The position numbers and the translations under genes were made by a program. From NCBI GenBank assembly GCA_020446285.1, contig JAGREZ010000138.1, positions 1 through 6,920 of the forward strand: a stretch of 6,920 nucleotides of DNA, given 5' to 3'. The stretch is from Geminicoccaceae bacterium. Lineage in GTDB: Bacteria; Pseudomonadota; Alphaproteobacteria; Geminicoccales; Geminicoccaceae. A model generated the notes under the pieces. The model saw only the letters and a program-made list of their open reading frames with translations, made no database searches and was not told the origin of the DNA. Position 1 is the first letter of the stretch. Each line of letters opens with the position of its first letter. Positions 1 through 4,550 of the stretch are shown here, one piece after another.

Positions 1-201
1 GCCGGTCTGGCCGCACGGCGGATCGTCGGGATGGTCCGGGCGGGGGCGATCATCGCCGAATCGGGCAAGCGCATCGAGACGCAGATCGACACGGTCTGCG
101 TGCATGGCGACACGGCGGGGGCCGTCGACATTGCCCGCGCCGTCCGTGCGGCACTGGAGGATGCGGGCATCGGCGTCCGCCGCTTCGCCGGACGCGACTG
201 A
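1..201 (+). CDS. pxpA: 5-oxoprolinase subunit A (LamB/YcsF family), C-terminal part
   Basis: This is the last 66 codons of a gene that begins left of the window; it reads in frame 1 and stops with TGA at 199-201. The C-terminal stretch carries the family's signature, VCVHGDT (codons about 37-43), followed by a helix of the pattern AVDIARAVRAALEDAGI and a short tail ending in RRFAGRD. Proteins of this family are cytoplasmic TIM-barrel-like subunits which, with PxpB and PxpC, form an ATP-dependent 5-oxoprolinase that opens pyroglutamate to glutamate. The gene is convergent with soxS (72 nt between stop codons) and has no known part in sulfur oxidation, so it probably marks the left border of the sox cluster. 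The family call rests on the short terminal motif only; the rest of the protein and its partner genes cannot be seen. Confidence 0.8.
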   Translation, partial: AGLAARRIVGMVRAGAIIAESGKRIETQIDTVCVHGDTAGAVDIARAVRAALEDAGIGVRRFAGRD

Positions 202-273
202 CGGTCTGTCCGTGATCCCTGCGGTGCGATTGTGGATCGGTGAGGCGGCGGGGTGGTTTCCGGCGCCGTCCGT

Positions 274-648
274 TCAGGATCCCCCCGCATCTTCCTTCGG
301 CAGTTTCTCCAGCAGTCTTGCGAGCAGGCCCCAGAAGAAATCCTCGCCGGGATAGCCTTCGATGCGGCCGACTTCCCGATCCTCGTCGACGAGAATGAAG
401 GTCGGTGTGAGGCGGGGCGGGCTCGCGAGCTGCAGATCGGCGAGGGCCGGGTCGGCGATGTCGATGCGGCGCAGCGGAGCGATCCGGGCTTCCCCGGTCT
501 TGGGATAGATCGGGCCGATGGCGGCATGCCACTGGCGACACCACACGCATCCCGCCTTCTCGACCATGACGAGTTCGGCGGCCGACGGCAGCGCCGGAGA
601 GGCGAGGCCGGTTGCGATCAACAGCAGGGCGAGACGCACGAACCGCAT
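274..648 (-). CDS. soxS: SoxS, periplasmic thioredoxin-like protein
   Basis: A 124-residue protein with an N-terminal signal peptide (MRFVR, then a hydrophobic run to about residue 19, likely cleavage near PSAA, 21-24) and a compact thioredoxin-fold domain. The redox pair is Cys34-V-W-Cys37 in KAGCVWCRQWH, and a thioredoxin cis-proline lies at about Pro82 in LTPTFILV. The frame is open upstream to 738, but the ATG at 646-648 is chosen because AAAGGAGA lies just upstream on the minus strand (about 8 nt away) and because translation from there begins directly with the signal peptide. In known sox systems SoxS is a thiol-disulfide oxidoreductase that reduces and reactivates the SoxY carrier cysteine. 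It is transcribed divergently from soxV, as in Paracoccus and Pseudaminobacter. Unlike those clusters, no soxR or soxT follows it; the next gene is the convergent pxpA. The function is assigned from motif and position. Confidence 0.87.
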   Translation of the reverse strand: MRFVRLALLLIATGLASPALPSAAELVMVEKAGCVWCRQWHAAIGPIYPKTGEARIAPLRRIDIADPALADLQLASPPRLTPTFILVDEDREVGRIEGYPGEDFFWGLLARLLEKLPKEDAGGS

Positions 649-757
649 GGACGCTCTCCTTTTGTGCGATTGGCCATACACATTCACATATTGATGTGTT
701 TCAATGTCGAACAGGTCGGGCAGTAGCCAGACTAGCAAAAAAGATCAGGGGTTGGCG
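649..757. promoter_or_regulatory. soxS-soxV divergent promoter region with dyad operator candidate
   Basis: This gap lies between the divergent starts of soxS (648) and soxV (probably 758) and is AT-richer than the flanking genes. Its central element is a perfect 5-bp dyad, CACAT (685-689) - ATTG - ATGTG (694-698). An outer pair follows, ACATT (680-684) and AATGT (703-707), offset by four bases. TTGAAA on the minus strand (699-704) is a possible -35 for soxS with TGTATG (680-675) as a weak -10 at 18-nt spacing; no convincing hexamer pair was found for soxV. In Pseudaminobacter the ArsR-family repressor SoxR is known to bind this same intergenic position (the sv region), so a repressor operator here is expected. 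The exact bases bound are an inference. Confidence 0.55.
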
Positions 758-1504
758 TTGGGATTCGATATCGGCATGGGTGCTGCGTTCGGTGCCGGGC
801 TTCTGTCCTTCATTTCGCCCTGCATCCTGCCCATCGTGCCATTCTATCTGTGCTACATGGCCGGCCAGTCATTCGAGCGGATGACGGATGACGGGGCCGT
901 GGACATGGGGCCGGTGCGGCGGCAGGCGGTGCTGTCGGCGGTCATGTTCTCGCTCGGCGTCATCACCATCTTCATGGGGCTCGGCGCGACCGCGAGCGTC
1001 TTCGGCCAGCAGCTTCGCGAATGGTTCGACGTGCTGCGCTACGCGGCGGCGGCGATCGTCCTGATGCTCGGCCTGCACTTTCTCGGCATTGTCCGCATTC
1101 CCTTTCTCTACCGGCAGATGCGCATGGAACTCGGCGAGGCGCGGCCGGCCGGTCTCCTCGGTGCGTATCTGATCGGGCTGGCCTTCGCCTTCGGCTGGAC
1201 CCCCTGCGTCGGGCCGGTGCTGGCGGCCATCCTGTTCATGGCGGCATCGACCGACACGGCCGGGCAGGGTGCGGGGCTGCTGCTCGTCTATGCGCTCGGA
1301 ATGACGCTGCCCTTTGTCGTCGCGGCGGCGTTCATCGGCCCGTTCATGCGCTGGGCGCAGGGATTCCGCCGGCATCTGGGCAAGGTGGAAAAGATCCTGG
1401 GTGGCGCGATGGTGGCATTCGCCGTGCTGATCGCCACCGACAGCATGAACGTGATCGCCAACTGGATGATCGAGACATTTCCGGTGTTCATGAGCATTGG
1501 CTGA
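758..1504 (+). CDS. soxV: SoxV, CcdA/DsbD-type transmembrane thiol electron carrier
   Basis: An integral membrane protein of 248 residues from the preferred start, close to the usual SoxV/CcdA length, with about six hydrophobic segments. The two conserved half-sites of the family are present: SFISPCILPIVPFY with Cys22, and FGWTPCVGPVLAAI with Cys150. They form the membrane thiol pair that passes electrons from cytoplasmic thioredoxin to the periplasm. In Paracoccus SoxV reduces SoxW and is needed for thiosulfate oxidation. An in-frame ATG at 704 adds an 18-residue polar N-terminus (SNRSGSSQTSKKDQG), but it has no ribosome binding site and overlaps the dyad operator. TTG at 758 has AGGGG six bases upstream (747-751) and begins with LGFDIGMGAAFGAGLLSF, as expected for the family. 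ATG 776 is a further, weaker choice. The family call is secure; the start is moderately so. soxW follows after 14 nt, so the two are co-transcribed. Confidence 0.92.
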   Translation: MGFDIGMGAAFGAGLLSFISPCILPIVPFYLCYMAGQSFERMTDDGAVDMGPVRRQAVLSAVMFSLGVITIFMGLGATASVFGQQLREWFDVLRYAAAAIVLMLGLHFLGIVRIPFLYRQMRMELGEARPAGLLGAYLIGLAFAFGWTPCVGPVLAAILFMAASTDTAGQGAGLLLVYALGMTLPFVVAAAFIGPFMRWAQGFRRHLGKVEKILGGAMVAFAVLIATDSMNVIANWMIETFPVFMSIG

Positions 1505-1518
1505 AGGGGAGGTTGAAA

Positions 1519-2088
1519 ATGAGGAGATTCGCGTTCGTGCTGCTGCTGGCGGGCCTGTTGCCGCTGTCGGCGCACGCCGTCGAGATGGGCGAGGACGGGC
1601 TGCACAAGGAGCCCTGGCTGGCGCTCACCTTCAAGGACATGGCGGAGGATCTGCAGACGGCGAATGACGATGGCAGGCGGCTGGCGATCATCTTCGAACA
1701 GCGTGGCTGCATCTATTGCCGCAAGATGCACGAGGAGGTGTTCTCCGACCCGAAGATCCGGGACTATATCGAGCAGAATTTCATGGTGGTGCAGATGAAT
1801 CTCTTCGGCGACGAGGAGGTCACGGACTTCGATGGTGAGGCGCTGCCCGAAAAGGAGATGGCGAAACGCTGGGGGGTGGTCTTCACGCCGACCATGCTGT
1901 TCATGCCGAAGGAGGTGCCGGATGGTGGCACGGCGGCGCAGGCGGCGGTCGAGATCCTGCCGGGTGCGTTCGGCAAGGGTACGACGATGAGCATGCTGCG
2001 CTGGGTGAACGAGGAGCTCTACGAGGGCGAGGAGCATTTCCAGAAATATCATGCACGCCGCTTCATGGAGGAGGAACAGGCGCAGTAG
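1519..2088 (+). CDS. soxW: SoxW, periplasmic thioredoxin
   Basis: A 189-residue exported thioredoxin. The signal peptide is MRRFAFVLLLAGLLPLSAHA with cleavage predicted after Ala20. The active site is Cys64-I-Y-Cys67 in QRGCIYCRKMH, of the kind found in SoxW and related thioredoxin_2/DsbC-like reductases, and the cis-proline is about Pro124 in VVFTPTMLF. The C-terminus is a charged tail (EEHFQKYHARRFMEEEQAQ). The ATG at 1519 follows AAGGGGAGG (1504-1512), which also overlaps the soxV stop region, so translation is probably coupled to soxV. In characterised systems SoxV reduces SoxW; SoxW is less strictly required than SoxV. Its position between soxV and the soxX regulatory gap is the standard order. 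The symbol is given from the combination of fold, signal peptide and neighbours. Confidence 0.9.
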   Translation: MRRFAFVLLLAGLLPLSAHAVEMGEDGLHKEPWLALTFKDMAEDLQTANDDGRRLAIIFEQRGCIYCRKMHEEVFSDPKIRDYIEQNFMVVQMNLFGDEEVTDFDGEALPEKEMAKRWGVVFTPTMLFMPKEVPDGGTAAQAAVEILPGAFGKGTTMSMLRWVNEELYEGEEHFQKYHARRFMEEEQAQ

Positions 2089-2221
2089 CACGGATGCGGC
2101 GTCACATTCGGACATTCCGATGCTCGAATTTATCCTTGGCGCATCCGGGCTTTTCTGTCAGCAATACGCATTGCCAATTCCACAAACGAGAAATGGAAAA
2201 CTACAGGGAGTCTTCGGTTTG
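2089..2221 (+). promoter_or_regulatory. soxW-soxX gap: second candidate operator and soxX promoter region
   Basis: This 133-nt gap separates soxVW from soxXYZAB. It holds ATTC (2114-2117) - eight bases - GAAT (2126-2129), a spaced dyad of the form described for sulfide-responsive ArsR-family repressors of the SqrR/BigR type. Overlapping it are a dyad TCGGA-CAT-TCCGA (2108-2120) and a direct repeat of ACATTC (2104-2109 and 2112-2117). The 7-mer CACATTC (2103-2109) also occurs in the soxS-soxV gap (679-685). In Pseudaminobacter SoxR binds both the sv and wx gaps, so a repressor site is plausible here. The downstream half is A-rich (2181-2204), consistent with a promoter, but I could not choose one -35/-10 pair. 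The ribosome binding site for soxX is AGGGAG at 2205-2210. Confidence 0.5.
2091..2154 (+). terminator. possible long-loop stem and T-run after soxW
   Basis: CGGATGCG (2091-2098) is repeated as its exact reverse complement CGCATCCG (2140-2147), followed by GGGC and TTTT (2151-2154). The 41-nt loop contains its own small dyad (2108-2120). The arms start two bases after the soxW stop codon. The arrangement could act as a weak terminator or attenuator separating soxVW from soxXYZAB, but the long loop and short T-run make it atypical, and the same bases may simply be part of the operator region. Confidence 0.3.
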
Positions 2222-2686
2222 ATGCGGAATTTGCACGTTAAAGAGTGGGGAATAGCGTTCGCCGCATTGTTCGCACTGTCGCTGCCGGCCATGGCGGAGA
2301 CGGCGCCGGGGGATGTGGCGTTCGCGGATGGTGCCGTGGAGCAGTCGCTTACCGGCGGTGCGGGCGATGCCGAAAACGGCCGCGCCGTCTTTGTCGATCG
2401 TTCGCTCGGCAATTGCGTGACCTGTCACGCCAACAGCGATGTCGCCGACGTGCCGTTTCACGGCGAGGTCGGGCCGACGCTCGACGGTGTCGCCGATCGC
2501 TGGACGGAAGCGGAACTTCGCGGGCTCGTCGTCAATTCCAAGATGATCTTCGAGGGCACCATCATGCCCGGCTTCTATGTCAAGGATCCGGCGCCGCGCG
2601 TTCGCGAGGATCTTGTCGGCAAGACCATCCTCACCGCCTCCGAGGTCGAGGATGTGGTCGCCTATCTCAGGACCCTCAAGGAATAG
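2222..2686 (+). CDS. soxX: SoxX, monohaem cytochrome c of the SoxXA complex
   Basis: A 154-residue exported class I-type c cytochrome. The signal peptide spans residues 1-25 (MRNLHVKEWG then a hydrophobic core ending LPAMA, cleavage before ETAP). The haem-binding motif is Cys65-V-T-Cys68-His69 in GNCVTCHA. A likely distal methionine ligand is Met114 in EGTIMPGFYV, giving the His/Met coordination known for SoxX. The C-terminal helix TASEVEDVVAYLRTLKE is typical of cytochrome c folds. SoxX receives electrons from SoxA during coupling of thiosulfate to SoxY and hands them to downstream cytochromes. The frame is open back to 2051, into the end of soxW, but the ATG at 2222 is chosen because it begins the signal peptide and has AGGGAG at 2205-2210, a rather long 11-nt spacing. 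soxY starts 34 nt downstream. Confidence 0.93.
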   Translation: MRNLHVKEWGIAFAALFALSLPAMAETAPGDVAFADGAVEQSLTGGAGDAENGRAVFVDRSLGNCVTCHANSDVADVPFHGEVGPTLDGVADRWTEAELRGLVVNSKMIFEGTIMPGFYVKDPAPRVREDLVGKTILTASEVEDVVAYLRTLKE

Positions 2687-2720
2687 AAACGCAGCGATGG
2701 CTTCGCAAAGGAGAAACCTG

Positions 2721-3149
2721 ATGAACCTGACACGACGTTCGGCCTTCAAGGTGGCCGGTGGCGTGGCGAGTGTGGCGCTCGTACCGGTGGCCTTCAGCCG
2801 GGTCGCCAGCGCCGCCATGGAGGATGCGATCGCCGCCTTCACCGGCGGTGCCGAGGCGACCGATGGCGGCGGCCTCACGATCACCGCGCCGGAAATCGCC
2901 GAGAACGGCAACACCGTGCCGATCGGCGTTTCCGCCGAGGGCGCGACCGACATTCTCATTCTCGCCGACGGCAATCCCAGTCCGGGCGTTGCCACCTTTC
3001 ATTTCGACAAGCTGGCGGCTCCCGAAGCCTCCACCCGCATTCGCCTCGCCAAGACGCAGAATGTGATCGCCGTGGCGCGCATGAGCGACGGTTCGTATGT
3101 CCGCGCGGCGAGCGAGGTCAAGGTCACCATCGGCGGCTGCGGCGGCTGA
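2721..3149 (+). CDS. soxY: SoxY, sulfur-substrate carrier subunit of SoxYZ
   Basis: A 142-residue protein carrying a twin-arginine (Tat) signal, LTRRSAFKVAGG, with cleavage likely after residue 31 (VASA). The mature domain is an immunoglobulin-like beta sandwich of about 110 residues. It ends exactly in the hallmark GGCGG, where Cys140 on a flexible arm is the covalent attachment site for thiosulfate and sulfane sulfur intermediates. SoxY is folded in the cytoplasm and exported through Tat together with SoxZ, which has no signal of its own. The ATG at 2721 has AAAGGAG at 2707-2713; an in-frame ATG at 2697 lies ahead of that ribosome binding site and would extend the signal by eight residues, so it is rejected. 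soxZ follows after 16 nt. The assignment is very secure because of the terminal motif. Confidence 0.96.
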   Translation: MNLTRRSAFKVAGGVASVALVPVAFSRVASAAMEDAIAAFTGGAEATDGGGLTITAPEIAENGNTVPIGVSAEGATDILILADGNPSPGVATFHFDKLAAPEASTRIRLAKTQNVIAVARMSDGSYVRAASEVKVTIGGCGG

Positions 3150-3165
3150 ACAGGAGAATCCGAAC

Positions 3166-3495
3166 ATGGCAGGCAAGGTCAAACCGCGCGTCAAGGTGCC
3201 CAAGAAGGCCGCCGCTGGCGAGGTCATCACCATCAAGACGCTCATCAGCCACGACATGGAATCGGGGCAGCGCAAGGACAAGGAAGGCAATCTTATCCCG
3301 CGCCAGATCATCAACAGGTTCACCGCCGCGTTCAACGGCGAGGAGGTGATCGCGGTGGATCTGGAGCCCGCTGTCTCCTCCAACCCCTATTTCGAATTCT
3401 CGATGACCGTGCCCGAAAGCGGGACGATCAGTTTCACCTGGGTCGATGATGACGGATCGGTCTATGAGGACGAAAAAAAGATAACCGTCGGTTGA
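3166..3495 (+). CDS. soxZ: SoxZ, partner subunit of the SoxYZ carrier
   Basis: A 109-residue protein with no signal peptide, as expected for SoxZ, which is carried to the periplasm bound to Tat-exported SoxY. Family features include the N-terminal strand KVKPRVKVPKKAAAGEVITI, the conserved core TLISHDMESGQRKD (about residues 25-38), the IPRQIINRFTAAFNGEEV strand pair, the SNPYFEFSM segment (about 72-80), and a C-terminal SGTISFTWVDDDG strand. It contains no cysteine, again usual for SoxZ. AGGAGA (3152-3157) precedes the ATG by eight bases, and only 16 nt separate it from soxY, so the two subunits are made together. It provides the scaffold that presents the SoxY arm to SoxXA, SoxB and SoxCD. 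Confidence 0.96.
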   Translation: MAGKVKPRVKVPKKAAAGEVITIKTLISHDMESGQRKDKEGNLIPRQIINRFTAAFNGEEVIAVDLEPAVSSNPYFEFSMTVPESGTISFTWVDDDGSVYEDEKKITVG

Positions 3496-3523
3496 GCGGT
3501 ATCGAGGATCAGGGAAGGCTGAC

Positions 3524-4372
3524 ATGAAAAGAACAATGATCGCCACGTCTGCGGCGGCCTTGATCGCCGGCCTGACGACGGCGACGGCCGTCTTCGCCGG
3601 CGAGGAAGACGAACTTGTCATCGACGGCGAGACCCTCGTGACGAAGGCGCCGGCGCCGGAGGGCTCGCCGTTCAGCGAGGTCATTTCCGGCTGGCGCTTC
3701 CGCAGTGACGAGACACAGGCGCTGCAGATGGATGATTTCGACAATCCGGGCATGATCTATGTCGATCAGGGGCTCGATTTGTGGGAAGCGGCCGACGGCA
3801 GCGAAGGCAAGTCCTGCGCCGATTGTCACGGCGATATCGCCGGTTTTGCCGGCCTGCGCGCCGCCATGCCCAAATGGAGCGAGGAGCTCGGCACGCTGGC
3901 GACGATGGAGGAGCTCATCAACTACAGCCGCACCGAGCATATGGGTGCCGAGCCGTGGAAGTGGGAAAGCAACGAGATGCTGTCGATGACCGCGGCCATC
4001 GGCCTGCAATCCCGCGGCATGCCGGTGGATGTGGCGACCGACGGTCCCGCCGAAACATGGTGGGAGAAGGGCAGGGAGATCTACTACACACGCTTCGGCC
4101 AGCTCGATTTCTCCTGCGCCAACTGCCATGAGGACAATTACGGCAACATGTTGCGCGCCGACCATCTCTCCCAGGGGCAGATCAACGGCTTTCCGGTCTA
4201 TCGCCTGAAATGGGGCGGGCTCGGCTCGATCGATCGGCGGTTCAAGGGCTGCGTCGAGGATACGCGTGGCGTTCCCTTCGCTGTCGGTTCCGACGAGATG
4301 AAGGCGCTGGAGCTCTATGTGGCATCGCGTGGAACCGGGCTCGTCATCGAAACGCCCTCGGTCCGGCAGTAG
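3524..4372 (+). CDS. soxA: SoxA, dihaem-type cytochrome c of the SoxXA complex
   Basis: A 282-residue exported cytochrome with signal peptide MKRTMIATSAAALIAG through about Ala25 (VFA, before GEEDE). Two haem motifs are present: Cys98-A-D-Cys101-His102 (N-terminal domain) and Cys198-A-N-Cys201-His202 (C-terminal domain). Cys243 in RRFKGCVED is the conserved ligand of the second haem, the cysteine persulfide of the active site, with an Arg four residues before it (Arg239). The stretch HMGAEPWKWESNEML (139-153) and the block NGFPVYRLKW (221-230) are typical SoxA. SoxXA oxidatively couples thiosulfate to the SoxY cysteine. The ATG at 3524 has AGGGAAGG at 3511-3518 and lies 28 nt after soxZ. Oddity: at the position where dihaem SoxA normally has the N-terminal haem's axial cysteine (pattern IN-x-CRTE) this protein reads INYSRTE, Ser135 (codon AGC, 3926-3928). 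Confidence 0.95.
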   Translation: MKRTMIATSAAALIAGLTTATAVFAGEEDELVIDGETLVTKAPAPEGSPFSEVISGWRFRSDETQALQMDDFDNPGMIYVDQGLDLWEAADGSEGKSCADCHGDIAGFAGLRAAMPKWSEELGTLATMEELINYSRTEHMGAEPWKWESNEMLSMTAAIGLQSRGMPVDVATDGPAETWWEKGREIYYTRFGQLDFSCANCHEDNYGNMLRADHLSQGQINGFPVYRLKWGGLGSIDRRFKGCVEDTRGVPFAVGSDEMKALELYVASRGTGLVIETPSVRQ

Positions 4373-4380
4373 CCAGGCGG

Positions 4381-4523
4381 GTTCGACCGGCGAACGGACG
4401 GCCGGCGGCGGCACCGGCGTGGCCGTCCCTCGCATCTGCAAGTCATGAAGCTCCGGTGTCAGTCCGGGGCAGGCGGACGCTCCGCCTGTGTCCGGACTCG
4501 TCTTCCGGACGTTTGTCGGACAA
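4381..4523 (+). other. cluster of stem-loops in the soxA-soxB gap
   Basis: The 178-nt gap between soxA and soxB contains several inverted repeats in series. GTTCG (4381-4385) pairs with CGAAC (4391-4395). GGACGGCC (4396-4403) pairs with GGCCGTCC (4421-4428) around a GC-rich 17-nt loop. The strongest is at 4461-4498: an outer AGTCCGG/CCGGACT stem (4461-4467, 4492-4498), a small GG/TGT internal loop, and an inner perfect stem CAGGCGGA/TCCGCCTG (4470-4477, 4481-4488) closed by a CGC loop. TCCGGAC recurs at 4505-4511, and TTGTC-G-GACAA (4513-4523) forms one more small dyad. No T-run follows any of them, so a classical intrinsic terminator is unlikely. RNA processing, mRNA 3'-end protection for soxXYZA, or partial attenuation of soxB are possible roles. 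Confidence 0.6.
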
Positions 4524-4550
4524 CCGGCGATTGAACGAGAGAATGGCGCA

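Noticed and set aside
202..273. Possible bidirectional terminator between pxpA and soxS
   Set aside because: Only weak pairings such as GATCC/GGATC and CGGCG/CGCCG were found, with long loops and no T-run; not enough to call a terminator.
1288..2115. A 275-codon minus-strand frame opposite the end of soxV and soxW
   Set aside because: It overlaps two well-supported genes and has no recognisable motif.
2051..2221. N-terminal extension of soxX reaching back into soxW
   Set aside because: It would put 57 residues before the signal peptide and run through the regulatory gap; the ATG at 2222 gives a normal exported cytochrome.
3509..4441. A 310-codon minus-strand frame opposite soxA
   Set aside because: It lies antisense to an intact soxA with both haem motifs; composition is shadow-like and no domain is recognised.
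4461..4498. Intrinsic transcription terminator after soxA
   Set aside because: The stem is strong but is not followed by a T-run, and soxB belongs to the same pathway and strand; listed as a stem-loop instead.
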